DNA of 64,000 bases from Sebastes aleutianus (lineage: Eukaryota > Chordata > Actinopteri > Perciformes > Sebastidae), in assembly GCA_916700875.1 (NCBI GenBank), contig CAKAKS010000062.1:20840126-20904125 (forward strand). Reading direction: 5' to 3'. Below the pieces are notes generated by a model. That model was not told the DNA's origin, ran no database searches, and saw only the letters and a program-made list of their open reading frames with translations. The stretch's first letter is position 1. Each line of letters starts with the position of its first letter. Positions 36,825 through 49,767 of the stretch are shown piece after piece. The position numbers and the translations under genes were made by a program.

Positions 36825-37322
36825 CATTGGTGGAAGACGTACTCAAATCTTTTATTTAAGTAAAAGTACAAATATCACAACCTGCAAATCTCCGTTACAA
36901 GTAAAAGTCCTGAATCCAGTATGTTACTTAATGTACAGAAGTATTTGCAAAAATTTACTGAAAGTATCAAAAGTAAAAGTTCCTCCTTGAAAGCTCAAGT
37001 GTTGTATTATGATATAATATATGATTCTGTTTTTATCACTAACAAATACATTTTATTGTTACAGTTCTTCGTCAATTTAGACACTTCATATTCTTCTGGG
37101 TAGAGTTGTAGTACAGTACATCATATCATAAAAGCATATATGTTTTTATGTGAAAAGTAACTTAAGTTATCAAATATGTGTAGTGGAGTAAAAAGTACAA
37201 TATTTCCCTCTGAGATGCAGTAGAGTAGAAATATTAAGTAGCAGAAAATTCGATTACTCAAGTAAAGTAAAAGTACCTCAAAATTGTACAGTAGTGGAGT
37301 AAATGTTCTTATTCCACCGCTG
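36825..37322. mobile_element. hAT-like element, 498 bp, related to the exon 8 insertion
   Basis: Termini CATTGGTGGAA and TTCCACCGCTG. Flanks TACTCCAC and TACTCCGC form an 8-bp target duplication with one mismatch. The interior has the AAGTAAAAGTAC and ACTCAAGTAAAGTAAAAGTA motifs of the same family as 16538-17049. Confidence 0.8.
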
Positions 37323-37732
37323 TACTCCGCCCCCTCCATCCCCCAGCTGGACTGTGTTCCAACACGGAGACAAGTGGATGTTTTAAACCCAACACCTGGT
37401 GTAACGGGAGCTCGTGGCCTCTTCCCTTCCAGAGACCTGCACCTCCTGCAGCAGCATCACATCTGAGCCACTAAATTGCTTGTTATTCAAATCAAACTGG
37501 CTCTCTGTAATCCGTCTCACTTAGGATGGATGTCACAACTCATCCATCTGCATGCCGCAGGCACTCAGTTTAAAGCATCCAGGGGTTACGCACTCCAGCA
37601 GTTGTTTATAAGTTTCACAACCCCGCCGCCTGTCATTTTTAATGCGTCTCTGGTGTACAGAAACTATCCTTACTCTTTAAACACTACATTTTTCTTTCTG
37701 TTGAATTTCAGACTCTGCTCTAGCTGTGTTAA

Positions 37733-38637
37733 AGGAACAGTGTGTAACATTTTGGGGGATCTATTAATAGAATATAATATTCATAACTATGTTTTCATTA
37801 GTGTGTAATCACCCGAAACTAAGAATCGTTGTGTTTTCGTTATAGCTTAGAATGAGCCCTTCATATCTACATAGGGAGCAGGTCCTCTTCATGGAGTCCA
37901 CCATGTAACGCCAGGGAATGTAACGTGTACAACACAGAGAGGTCTCGTGTATTGGGATGCTGCCTATCGTCAACATATTACACCGTGACCTAACTGAATG
38001 TGATGCCAGCGAGCGTCAGCGACCAAATCTTGTCGTGTTTACATGACGTAACAGAAAGTGCATATTAAACGGATTCAGTGAGAACAGAGAGTGTACAGAT
38101 GTTATTATAAGTGAATAAAAAGACCACAAATCTATCTTCTTATCTCGTTGGTTTATTATTCTGTCAATAAGAAGACACAACAAGGTCGATATTATTTATC
38201 ATTGCAAGAAATTATTAGATCTGTGTTGTTATAAAAAAGATATTGCCTACAGCCACTAGGGGGTTCAGTGAGCCCCCTGAACCAACGCAAACTGTGCTTA
38301 CAGTAGCCCAGAACGGACAAACCACACTGGCTCTAGAGAGAGCCTTTCGTGTTTTTACGTTACCTGAAGGCCACCGTAGTTCTCCTTGTAAAACTACGGT
38401 AACGTGAGCCGCAGAGTGCAAAACCGTAGTACCGCCAGCCGGCGTCTGACTTCCGTTGAATCTAAAGTAGTGTTATTATTGTAAAGATGGCCTCTGAGCA
38501 AGGCAAACGGCGTTACCACAGTTTTGCACTCGCCGGTTCCTGCAGTCTTGGAAAGGGAGGAGTGAGCAGAGGGGTACTCATTGGTTGCAATTTGCAACCA
38601 CACCACTAGATGCTGTCAAATCCTACACACTGTACCT
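37733..38637. mobile_element. TTAA-flanked element, 905 bp (ACAGTGTGTA family)
   Basis: TTAA at 37729-37732 and 38638-38641. Termini AGGAACAGTGTGTAACAT and CCTACACACTGTACCT. About twice the length of the intron 4 copy, with an extra interior block around 37900-38250. Same motifs as 13810-14232 in reversed order. Confidence 0.8.
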
Positions 38638-38640
38638 TTA

Positions 38641-38815
38641 AAAATAAAATTAAGGTTGCTGCTTTGATCAGGGGTAAAAGGTGAAATAACATCCTTACAG
38701 GTAAAAAAGAACCAGAAAATCTTAAATTAACTTAGATTTTGTCTTAATTTGTTTGTATTCAATGATTAATTATCTAACTGTTTGCTCAAATCCTACACAC
38801 TGTACCTTTAAACAT
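38641..38815. repeat. Repeat segment shared with 13.64-13.81 kb, plus a second MITE end
   Basis: Reverse complement of 13640-13806: CCTGTAAGG(G/A)TG(C/T)TATTTC, CCCCTGATCAAA and ATTTAAGATTTTCTGGTT are shared. It then ends with another AAATCCTACACACTGTACC at 38788-38811, identical to the terminus at 38617-38640. Confidence 0.7.
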
Positions 38816-39896
38816 CTCCACCATTAGCCTTATTTGTATGCTGTAGCTGCAACCTGTAATCTAAATTCTCTGTCATGTTGTATTTATCTGTGGCTGCATT
38901 GTACCTTAATGTTTTAGTGCTTTGTTGTTCTCAATATTTATCACAAAGCTTGCTGGTTTAATATTTCAGGTGCACTCCGAAGTATCACAACAGCTGAGGA
39001 ACACACATTTAATTAAAATGTTTCCCTGGCAACAGCTGAGGGAAATGTTAAGTGTTGTATACAGTTTGATCATGTATATGTGTGTGCTACAATTTTGCCA
39101 TCATCTTCCTTGATGAGAGGACCTGACCTATCCACCCGAGATGTTCCTTTGAAGCCGTTCGACCGGCTACTTTTCATTTTAATGACTTGCGTTTATTAGG
39201 ATTCTTTACGCTGCTCTCCTCTCATTTCCTCGTTTGGTGATGCAGTAATGGCTCACTGAAAGGTCACATGGGTGATGTAAAAGTGTCCGTGTGAGGTGAA
39301 AAGGGTCGAATCATGAGGAATATTTCACGGTGGCCTGTGAGCTTCTCTTTGCACATATAGAGCAGCCGTACCTAAAGCAGCAGCCATCTTGCCTGAGGCG
39401 TGTTGAATTCACCTGTCTGGGGTTTTAAAGACAGGCAGCAGCGGCGGCGGTGGCGGTCTCTGCTCGGGGACTAACAGAACAATATCACTGCTTCATTCCT
39501 CCGCGCCTCCTCTGAGATACTCGAGTAAAACCCTTCATGATTAATTAACCGACACAAGAAAAGAGAAAGGAGAGTGAAACACTTCAAATAGCTCAGCTCA
39601 TGCCTAATCAATGTCCTCTTAATTTGAAGGTTTTGATGTTCAGATCAGGGCTCTTGTGCTTTTCACAACCCGCTGCTGTTTATTCCCCCTCCTCCCACTC
39701 CAAGTTTTCCTCCCTAACTGGCTGTGTTGGCACTGCAGGTTGAGGGAGGAGAACCAGAGAGAAAGCAGCGTTAACAAGTGAAATTAAAAACCCATTCAGT
39801 TGCCTCAGTCATCCATTTGGAGGCTGGCCAAGGGAGAAGCAGCTGTTAGGCCGGCATGGGAGGGAGAGAGAAGGAGGAGAGGAAAGAAGTGAATTC

Positions 39897-39897
<1 letters not shown>

Positions 39898-39946
<49 letters not shown>
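39898..39946 (+). repeat. (AG)n microsatellite
   Basis: About 23 AG units within purine-rich sequence; reading frames across it are repeat artefacts. Confidence 0.95.
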
Positions 39947-39950
<4 letters not shown>

Positions 39951-40653
39951 GAAAGGAATAGGATCATGCACTCTTCACTCTGAACACCAGCAGTGGGAGC
40001 TGGCAAATGAAAACTTGCTCTGCACTCAGAATTGCTGTTGGCTTATTTAATCAATTGATTTTAATGCTTCTTGTCCAAAAAGGGATCTATGAGACTGACT
40101 GTGCAGCTTATCAGCAAACCACTCATGCTAATAACCACACAGCACTTCCATTTAATTCCCATTTACAGAACAATATGGGGGCAACAAAATGCGGTTTAGT
40201 AACAGTAATGGAGGCGGAGGACATAGATGTAATCTTTACCACCAAGGGTTGGTTTTCTGGTTTAGTTATAGGCTTATGTAATCTGAGCACTTGACACAAT
40301 ATCTGACCTCATCATAGTCTTATTCATTCTTTTTCAAAAGAAGAAACAAGTCCATTCTCCATTCCTCTTTGTGCTTATAATGGCTGATTTTAAAGGGTCA
40401 GATCACCCAGATCATGTTCCTCTGGTGGTATCTAGCCTTGCAGGTAGTTTGGGTTTTACCTGCATGTGCCAACCTTTGTAAATATTTGTCTGAAATGTGT
40501 GCTACCGCCCCCAGGGGTTGGTATATGGATATGTATAAGGTTGTCTATCAGTGTATGTCTTTATTTATCAATATCGTTGAACACAAAATAACGACTTTGA
40601 TACAGTAGTAGTAAACCGGTGAGTTTGTTCTCCCATTTTAAAGTTATATTTAA

Positions 40654-41175
40654 AGGTCCCATATTATGCTCATTTTCAGGTTCATACTTGTATTTTGTGT
40701 TTCTACTAGAACATGTTTACATGCTATAATGTTCAAAAAAAACTTTATTTTCCTAATACTGTCTGCCTGAATATACCTGTATTTATCCTCTGTCTGAAAC
40801 GCTCCGTTTTAGAGCATTTTGACGGAATTGTAACGGAATTGCAAAGGAATTGTGTTGCTAGGCAACAGTTTGGGTCCATGTGTACTTCATGTCAGCTGAT
40901 GACATTCACATACACCGCAACCAGGAATAAACTGGGATACATTCAGAATGTTTACGTTTAAAATTGTGTAAAAGGTCTAAATATTGTATATTCGTGACAT
41001 CACAAATGGGCAGAAATCCTGACAGCTTGTTTCAAATGCAGAGTTTCTGAATACGGTCTGTGTGTATTTCCCTGTGGATTGAGCGTTTCGATACTTTCAC
41101 AGTATTTATATAGGACTTCAGCCTGCTTTATAATAAAAAAAACATGAAAAATCACTTTTTTATAATATGGGCCCT
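40654..41175. mobile_element. TTAA-flanked MITE, 522 bp (ATTATGCTCATTT family)
   Basis: TTAA at 40650-40653 and 41176-41179. Termini AGGTCCCATATTATGCTC and TATAATATGGGCCCT are inverted. Shares CATACTTGTATTTTG and AGAACATGTTTACATGC with the intron 2 copies. Confidence 0.87.
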
Positions 41176-41189
41176 TTAAGTTACTATTA

Positions 41190-41398
41190 TTTATTTATTT
41201 ATATTAACCCCTGGCATGTTTTGTGTCTTTTTTATTATTATTATTATTATTTATTTAATTATATTTATTGTTATGTTTGTTTGTTTTTACTATCCCTTTT
41301 ATATGTATAGTTACCTATGTGTTGATTTAATTGTTCTCTGTATTGTTTAGAAATTTAAAATAAAGTTTATTGGTAAAAAAAAAAAAAAAAAAAAAAAA
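41190..41398 (+). mobile_element. Candidate 3' end of a retroposed sequence with poly(A)
   Basis: AT-rich sequence ending AATAAA (41359-41364) followed 10 nt later by a 24-A run (41375-41398). The order signal then A-run is what reverse-transcribed mRNA or a LINE tail leaves. I cannot identify the source and see no target duplication. Confidence 0.45.
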
Positions 41399-41779
41399 GC
41401 AGCAGAAGAAGAAAAGGTCGAAGAAGAAGCTGCTGGTGTGGAGGGCTGCTAAGTGTTGCTAGCATGCCAACATGCTAAACTTTGAGGAGCTCAGTGGGAC
41501 AGAGAGGCTGACTGGACTGGTTATACTGGAAACAGGACTCAGGAGAGGCTGAGTGGACGACAGCAGGTGAGAACAGCATCTCTGTTTTTGATTAATGTGT
41601 TGTTAGTGGCTGCAGCTGCTTTAGAGTTTATAATGTTTATACATGTCCCTGTTGTCTGCCTTTATTCTGCAGTAATAAGAAAGTGTCACTATTTAAATTC
41701 TGTAGCTTAATAATGTCAGAAAAGTGAGGATGTATATTAATGTATCATCCATCAGTGCTCCTGCATCTCCTGCTCTTGC

Positions 41780-41900
41780 GTTGCTAGGCAACAGCTTGGG
41801 TCCATGTTTACTTCCTGTTAGCTGATATCATTCACATACTGTAAACTACAACAGGAAATAAACTGGGACCGATATGGAGTGTTTACAGCTTAAAATATTA
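41780..41900 (+). repeat. Second copy of a MITE interior segment (compare 40855-40945)
   Basis: GTTGCTAGGCAACAGCTTGG, GTCCATGTTTACTTC and AAATAAACTGGGA repeat motifs at 40857-40940 in the same order, with substitutions throughout. Confidence 0.75.
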
Positions 41901-42557
41901 AATCTAAAATGAAGGCTTTAGAAGCAGACTCTATGGCATACCAATGTTTTTAGCCCCCTTGTTGTACAGCTGACTCCCAGAAAAGTTCCTTTTTGACTCC
42001 CCATTTGTCTTTAGATAGTTCTCTTTTAATGCAAATTGTAGTGCTTTTAGTGTTTGTGAATTGTATTTTTTATCTCTATTTGTGTCTTCAACTTTGTGTT
42101 CTTGCTGCTGACCGTCTTGGCCAGGTCTCCCTTGGAAAAGAGGTTCTTAATCTCAATGGGACTAACAGGGTTAAATAAAGGTTAAATAAAAATAAATAAA
42201 TAAATACAAAATACAGCTGTGAAATGGTCTATAGAAGAGGAATATCATTGGTGGACATAATCGCTCAGTCTGTGGTGATATGTTGACATAATGCTCTTTA
42301 TTTTGTAGCCTAAATGTGTTCTTTACTTTAATAGGTCTATTATAGCATCATCATCATATACAATTTTTTCTTTACCCTCCCTCCACCCCCTTTTCCCTTT
42401 TAAAAATGTTTTCTATTTTAACTGACCTTTTTACTTTTATTTAAGTACATTCTTACCAAAATCATTTTACTGGTACTTGAGTAAAAATTCTTTAAAGTAA
42501 CAGTACTTTTGCTTGAGTATAATATTCTAGTTCTCTTTCCAGCCCTGTCTATCTACA

Positions 42558-42921
42558 GTATAATATATCGTGATTTATTACACATATTTATTGAATACTC
42601 AATTCTGATTAGTCAATTATGGCGTTCTACGGTCTGTTATTTCCTTATAGCAGACCATTGCTATGTATAACAGACGGTTGCTATGTATAACAGGCTGTTG
42701 CTATGGGTGCAGTTCTGATGTTGGACTCTGGCGGACCATTTTTGTGTCAAATTGTTTATTTGTTAAGTAAGTAGCTGTGCAATAAGCGGGATAATGTACA
42801 GCTAGCGGGTCCTTGTTGTGAAATAAACCCCTTCCGGCTGATGCGGCACCCCGACGCGAAGCGCAAAGCGGAGACTGAAGGGGTTTATTTCACAACAATG
42901 ACCGGCTCGCTGTACATTATC
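42558..42921. mobile_element. Element with a 45-bp-arm hairpin at one end
   Basis: 42790-42835 and 42877-42921 are near-perfect inverted arms (ATAATGTACAGC and GTTGTGAAATAAACCCCTTC in both), around a GC-rich loop of about 41 bp. The upstream part, with three related TGCTATG-TATAACAG units at 42657-42705, matches 26756-26905 in reverse. Confidence 0.75.
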
Positions 42922-45900
42922 CTTACGTAGTACAATTTTTGTGGAAATTCCATTGAGGAATAATTTCGAATTAAAATAACCAGAATATCCTATATTATTA
43001 AAGGAATAGTTCAATTATTAGAAACTTCATTGCAAAACCTCTGAAGGTTGACACATTCATTTCATCATTGCCCAGTCCTGCCACCCAGTACAGTATTATG
43101 GAGGTGATCAGAGCATTGCAAACGGACATTTGGAAGAACTCAAACGCTCTAGAAACAAAGTCCTGGATCCTTGCTGCCTTCACTGGAGCTACTTTCTATC
43201 AAACCAATAGTCTCAGTGACCGATATGTGAAATGAAACCCAAGTTATGTGCATGGCTAGATCGGGGCAAGTGAAAAAAAATGTTTTTTTTGTGTGTGTGT
43301 GTGATTTGGGTGAACTGCACCACTAATCCATCTGTGACTCTTCTAAGAGGAGTGCTTCTGATGTTCTGCTTTTAAGTGGTCACAGCGCACTAGTGCTGCA
43401 CCTGCTTTATTTTATATCGAGGCACCGTAGAGACGATCATGAACCCGTCCCCGTTATCTGCAGTGGTAAGAGCTCTTGGCTCAGATTGCTTCTGGTGTGT
43501 CATCATGCAGTATGACGGCTCTCTATCCACCTGTTGCTACTGCTAGATGCTTGTCATTGCCGAACCCCTCTGAACTGTGAGTCAATATAATAATCTCCTT
43601 GGCCAGTGGGTCGCCTGATAAACACTCTGCAGACACGCTGACATACCCACAGATGATGCACTTCACTCCCAGCAGAGGAGGCCCCCATCTGGAATCGTCC
43701 ATTGATTTTTAGTCAAAGTGATTTTTTATGGCCATGAAAACAACCCCTGTGTGCCAGCGTCTTTTAAAATGGGCTGCAAATTCCCTAATCTTTGTCCAAA
43801 TCAAAGGCGCTTGGAAGTGCCTGGATCAGCAGAGATACACACAGAGCAGCAACACCAGAGCAGGAGGAAGGAAAATAAAAAAAGCTTTGCTCTCACTTTG
43901 CTGTCCAAACTCATTTCCACAGCCGTCTTTCTTCTCTCTCCTCAGTTTGAAGTGGCGCTATGTTTCAGTGGAGTGTGTGTGTGTGCTGCGATGGACAGTC
44001 GTAAGAGAGAATACTTGGACAGCCAAGAGGATGGATGGTGTGGTGGAGGACTGGAGGCTGGGTGTGGTGCAGTTATCTCCTCTGTGCAGATGAGAACATG
44101 TCTTTGCCTGCGGGATGCTGTTCTTTCTCAGGCCAAGGACAGCATCCGTGTGGTGAAAGGGATTATGGGCACTCTTGTTCCCAGTCTCTGCCTTTGGGGA
44201 AGCCTGAATCTGCACTTGGTTGTCTTGTTTGTTGGCCATTTTTCAGGTATGTAATTAGCATCCTTAATGGGTGTAATTAGGGCCTGCACAGCTTGTGCTA
44301 ATTTCAAAAGCAAACCATTTTATGTGCAGTTGATAAATCGATAAGGGAGCTGAGATTTAGCCAGAAAAAAACTCTCACAGCTGAAAACACAGACCCTTAT
44401 TTTGTACCAAACATTTTAAGATTGTTGATTTCTCTTTTTTTTATTCCCATTTTCTGCCCCTGAGGCATAATTTATTGAACTGTTTAGGACAGGAGCATTC
44501 TTGGGCGATAGCCAAAGCCACAAAATGAAGTAAAGTGAAATAGCAGTGACAGGATCACTCCACAAGGTGCCTACTCCTCCACCTGCCCGATAATAATTCC
44601 TTACTGTAAACAATTAAAGGTGCCATTATCACCCCTAACCAGGGGCAGGATTAGACCGCCTTATTTGAATGGTTTTCCCACACGAAAATAATAATAAGGA
44701 GGCGCAAATAAGGAAGAAATAGAGACAAAAGGTGAAGTTAATTTATGGAAAGCTCGGCTGCTCCGATTCTTTGATGCTTAATCCGTTATTAACCTCCACA
44801 ACATTGGGCATACACACATCAGCATGCATGTGCTCACAAACTTTCTAATGCACACACACCTTGAAGAGCTGAGGACTCCTGAGTCAGTGGAACCAGGTAC
44901 TGAAGCCAGTATTACCCCTCTGGGAAATAAAGATAGGCCGAGGGTGCAGGAGAGGAGTGAGATGAGGCTACTGTGAAGACTCGCTGAAGAGCAACAACCC
45001 ACTTGTGTTTACTCTCGCTGGTTTCCAGGGCGATGGCAGGAGGCGCTGCCTTTCCTGCAGAGGCAAACCCACTTAGAGGAGAAAAATCCGGCCTTGAAAA
45101 TAAAATGTTGTGGGGGGAAAATGATCCATTACTGGGAGCAGTGCAGCAGATTTCTCAGTATGTGAATATACAGACTGCATGTGTGTTTGTGTGTGTGGGA
45201 CACAGAAAGTTTCAAGGCCGTTCCAGCTCAGTAACCATCGGCAGATTTCTTGCCATTTCTACTAATAAGTATAGTCTTTGTCAATTTTTTTCAAAATAAA
45301 CTGAGTTAAATGAGTGAATGTGCAACTATGGTTGTGTCTGTCTGTGATTGTGTGTGTGTGTATGTGTGTGTTTTCACCCAGTGGTTTGCTGCTGAGTGTT
45401 TTCCCCTGTGAAGCAGTCAGGATATGCAGAGATGAGCTCCATTGTTGGCATAAATTGCTTGGCCCAGGCAAGCTGCCTCTCCACTGGGCATCTCCCCCCT
45501 CCTACTGATCGATCTAATCCTTAGCTATAATGAGTTTCTCTGTCCGAGAGCGAGTGGTGGGCCATGAAGTGGGGAGGAGAGTGAGCAGGAGGAGCTGGAG
45601 AAATGAGGGGTAGTAATGGTGTTGGTGTTGGTAGTGATTAAAGATATTTACAGGTTATTGTCTTCATGAGGTGGTGTTCTTTCATGAGGAGAACTGTGTT
45701 TCTACTCACTGTCTAAGACGACCCCTGACTAAGTGACACATTTTATGGATATTTCATATTATATTCAATGCATAACAATAAGAGTACAAAACAACTGATA
45801 AACTGTACAATTAACCCAAATAGTGGATGCAATAACTGCAGGAAGTTTGATTATTTCCTGTGAATGTTGCATCAGAGATGAGTTTTCCTGTTATTTTTAG

Positions 45901-46140
45901 GGACTTTTAATACAATATTTTGTCTGTATTATGTATTTTTTAAAAATTTTTAACAATCATTTGCACTTAATAGGCTTCTTTTTTGACAAATTCAGTGTTT
46001 TTTTCTCCCTGACGCTTGGCCGTTGTTCTGTCAGCTCTTTGGTTGTTTTAACTGCGTACTTTTCTAATGTAGGAAGAGGCTGTTCAGCAGAGAGAGACGG
46101 CTCTGTGAATATAACTTGTGTTCAGGTCGTCTTAAAAGAT
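42922..46140. other. Unassigned sequence, no gene supported
   Basis: No exon with good splice sites and a recognisable domain. A long frame at 43718-44254 is dissected below as rejected. 44270-44720 is largely free of the repeats seen elsewhere and contains several even AT-rich blocks that look like candidate conserved noncoding DNA. Confidence 0.4.
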
Positions 46141-46149
46141 TAAAAAAGT

Positions 46150-46310
46150 TAGAGACTAGCCTCTGAAGTAAGTGGAGCATTCAGCGGCTAAATCACCAAA
46201 AACAGAGTTAAAGATATAAACGAGTTTGATATTTCACCTCAAAAGGTGATCATTTGTCAGTGTTGCATTCACAGCCTGTTTTTGCTGCCCCCAGGTGGTT
46301 GAAACATTAG
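46150..46310. repeat. Dispersed repeat fragment shared with 21.5 kb
   Basis: AGTTAGAGACTAGCCTCTGA, GTGGAGCATTCAGCGGCTAA and ACCAAAAACAG follow the same order as at 21548-21632, then GATATTTCACCTCAAAAGGT. Confidence 0.6.
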
Positions 46311-46766
46311 TTATTGCAGGTTTAACAAATAAAGTTAACATGCCATACCAGCTATTCTGCATCATCCAAATAAGTGTAGCCACGCAATGAGCTAGCTACA
46401 GTACCTAGAAATTTAGCCCAAAATAGTGCAAAATGATGAAGTATGTCTATATACATTATAAATCTAAGCAACACACAGAGAGAACATCCCCCAAAACGTC
46501 CTGCCTGCTCAGCTGGATCCTGGAATGAAATATCAATGAACGGCAACGTCGCTTCCCTTTTGCAGAGACCAGAGAGCCGAAGAGATGAATAACAACACGG
46601 AGAAGCTGAGACAGAACAGAGAGGACTGCCTGTAGTTCACAGACTCCAATGTCCATCATCTCTCAGAGAGCCGGCGCTCTGCACATCAAGGTGGAAGACG
46701 TGAAGATTTCTCACAACATAAAAAGACTTTAGAGGAGCAATAAGTCACACGGAGCCAACATCTCTG

Positions 46767-46770
<4 letters not shown>

Positions 46771-46801
<31 letters not shown>
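46771..46801. repeat. (TA)n microsatellite
   Basis: About 15 TA units. Confidence 0.95.
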
Positions 46802-46804
<3 letters not shown>

Positions 46805-48255
46805 CCCTCTGTGAACCTTCACACGCTGCGTTCAACAGGCCTCTATATGTCTAGTCGCTTATCTTCAAGGAACGTAGAGACAAAAGAAGAGAGTGCTCCG
46901 ATGATGTATCAGAACTTACCCTTTCTAAGAACTGGTCACTATTTTTATCTTTCTTGTAAGTGTTAGCCCTCCTCCATCTGTTACGGAAAAAAATGTAGGC
47001 AAATAGGAAGGGCTGGACCCAAATATTCTGTTATTCGTTCTTTGGGTGGGTAATCGATTTTCAATGTTGGTATTCAGATATTTGTTTTTTTAACCCCTCA
47101 GGATTACAAACATGCATAAAACACACCAAACCTTCTGGAAAAGGCATCTTATAACAAATAACAATACTGTAGAATAACAGAATCCTTAAAACTTAATGCT
47201 TTTAATTAAACTGAAAGACACGTGTTACAGCAGCAGCCTCAAAACGGCGCCGTTTAGGGGGAGAAAGCCTGCAAGACATCGACAGGCGTGTGTGCGACAT
47301 CCACGAGAAGCGTAAAAAAAGCACTCGTGGACTAATCATGACACATTTTTGTGCGAAAAGCATGTGTGGCAAGCCTCTGATTGTGTGACAGAGGAATTCG
47401 TGCTGCCTACTAACCGAGAGGTTAAAGCGCTCATCCGGTGCACACCGAAGCTTTGAATATTCGCTGTTGATTACTACCGAAGCTCCGTAGCCCAAAAAAT
47501 GGTATTAGCAACAGCTGCGACTGATGCTTCTTTTCATTGCCATTATGAATTAATCTGTCCATTTGTTAGTTACTGAGTAGTCTGAATCTATTTTTCATGT
47601 CAGAAAATCGTTTTTAAGAAATCATCAATTTCCCAGAAAGCAAGGTTACTTCTTCAAATGGCTTTTTATGTCTGATCAACAGCACAAAAGCAAAATATAT
47701 TCAATTTACAATTATTTTAAATGGACGAAAGCAGCAAATCCTCACACCGGAGAAGTTGAAACAAGCAATTTGTTTGGCATTTTTTCGCTTGATAAAGAAG
47801 TTAAATGATTATTTGATTATCACAATTTCTGTTGATTAAGTTTTTGTCAGTCAACAGATGGTTTCATGACCGTAGGCAAGTATCTAACAGTACTGCCGTG
47901 TCTGTGCATGGTCGAGCATCTCTTAGCGGTTTAGCAGGTTCAGGAGACGCTAATCTGACCACCACGTGCCTTCAAGGCAGCGGCCTGGCGTGACAGAGGA
48001 GTCCGTGTGAAAGGCCTCTTTGTTGAGCCGTGTCATCATTTGTATTCAGCAGGATCAAAGTCTCCTCGGCTGCTTTTTAAATTTGTCCTGTGGCTAGTAT
48101 TGCCGGAGCAGTGAATGACAATGTCAAGGGATGCAGAAGAGCTGAGAATTTACATAGAAATGGCTCTCGATATGAATGTGTAAGGAATCAAATCAGAGTC
48201 CACAATTTGGGATTGTGTTGGCATGTATCTGTGCCTGCCTCAAGCTCGCCTGCCT

Positions 48256-48258
<3 letters not shown>

Positions 48259-48292
<34 letters not shown>
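48259..48292 (+). repeat. (GT)n microsatellite
   Basis: About 17 TG units, with more scattered TG to 48345. Confidence 0.95.
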
Positions 48293-48294
<2 letters not shown>

Positions 48295-48829
48295 AGGTAT
48301 TGAATGTGTGTCTGTGGCGTACATACTGTATGTGCATGTATGAGAAAAGACTTGGAGGGGATTGCTGAAGTCAATCTTGTGGCTTCTTTCCTCTCTACAT
48401 CACTTTTTTTACTATCTTTTTTGGCCTTTTAACCTTTATTGAATAGTTTGACAGTGAAGTTACAGACAGGAAATATTCCTAGCCCCATGTTACCCATCAT
48501 GCCTCTGCCTTATACCCTTCTACTACTGAAGGACGAGAGGACAACCTGAAGAACTGACCTTTTAGATCTACAAAGTTCTGTCCCACTTCCTTTAATACAC
48601 CGCTCTTGACTTTATTACGATTGTTCATCACTTCACCATCTGTAGAAATGGGATCCATAAAGTATTTAATTATGCTACTGTCCTTCCATCCGATGTAGTA
48701 GTAAACATAGTAGTCATTTGTACTCCATGTAGTCTGTACTCACTGCAGTGTAAATGCATCCATGTAAATATGCTACGCTCAGAGCTATTGACGTAGGATA
48801 AGAAAGTGAGAGAGACTTCTTTTGGCAGG

Positions 48830-49165
48830 CGGGAGGGGAGGTGGATGGGTCCAACAAACGCAGGACTTTCAACCAGGACACCGGTGTGTTTTATTTTGCA
48901 GGTGACATTAGTGACGTGTTTTTTAGCTACGTTTGTAACATGTTTTCTGTACGTACAGTATTTTACGTAGTTAACGTACTTATTTTAGGGCCAACCATGA
49001 TGGTTTCGCTATACCGAACAAAGTGGTTTTGTTGCCTAAACTAAACCCCCCTGCTGGTACTGCACCTTCATACATGTGTGTAATATTCACATTGCGGTGA
49101 GGCAAAACGTCACACTGATACGCTATCCTCTGGTGGACAGGCTATTACACGCTTTGGCGTGATAC
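48830..49165. mobile_element. Dispersed repeat with TTTTGTTGCCTAAACTAAAC core
   Basis: Same family as 30120-30470: CAGGACACCGGTGTGTTTTA, GCCAACCATGATGGTTTCGC, GTTTTGTTGCCTAAACTAAA, then GATACGCTATCCTCTGGTGG. Confidence 0.55.
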
Positions 49166-49460
49166 CGGGTTGCATGATCACATTATCCCATTTGAAGTTT
49201 GACAGGTTGTGTTTCTGCATACTTTATTTCCCCTACAATGTTTCAAAAAAGGGGACACACCTGTAGCACAGCTCTCGCTTACACCGGTTCTGTGAAAGCA
49301 ATAACTGGTGATAATTCAGGCGAGGTATAATGAGACGAGGAACAATAGGAAGAGAAAGACAGCGAAATAACATGCAGCGAGTTCCCCGGCCGGAAATCCA
49401 ACCAGGATGTCTGAATCACAAAGTAACCAGGACGTCCCCTCTTCATTACATCACTTAAAG

Positions 49461-49759
49461 CAGTGGTTATCAAACTTTTAAATATTTTTCCAGCCAAGTA
49501 CCCCCTAACCAGTGCAAAAAAACAAACATGTTTGTTGCATCAGATAACGATTGCATTGAAAATAGGAATATTGAATATAAAATGTGGTTTATCTAACTTA
49601 TATTTAAATCTTTTATTGAATTTTTTTTATAGAATAATTATTATAGGAATTGTGCATGACTGATATTTTTTAAATCAACATTTTAACAAAAGAAATGTAC
49701 TCCCTGCAGTACTCTAAAGTACCTCTAGGGGTACTAGCACCCCCATTTGAGAAACACTG
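49461..49759. mobile_element. hAT-like MITE, 299 bp, perfect 8-bp target duplication
   Basis: Begins CAGTGGTTATCAAACTTT and ends CATTTGAGAAACACTG as inverted repeats. ACTTAAAG flanks both sides (49453-49460 and 49760-49767). No coding capacity. Confidence 0.88.
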
Positions 49760-49767
49760 ACTTAAAG

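Noticed and set aside
43718..44254. 178-codon plus-strand frame
   Set aside because: No recognisable domain, an odd methionine-poor composition, a TG run inside and no support from splice context; treated as chance.
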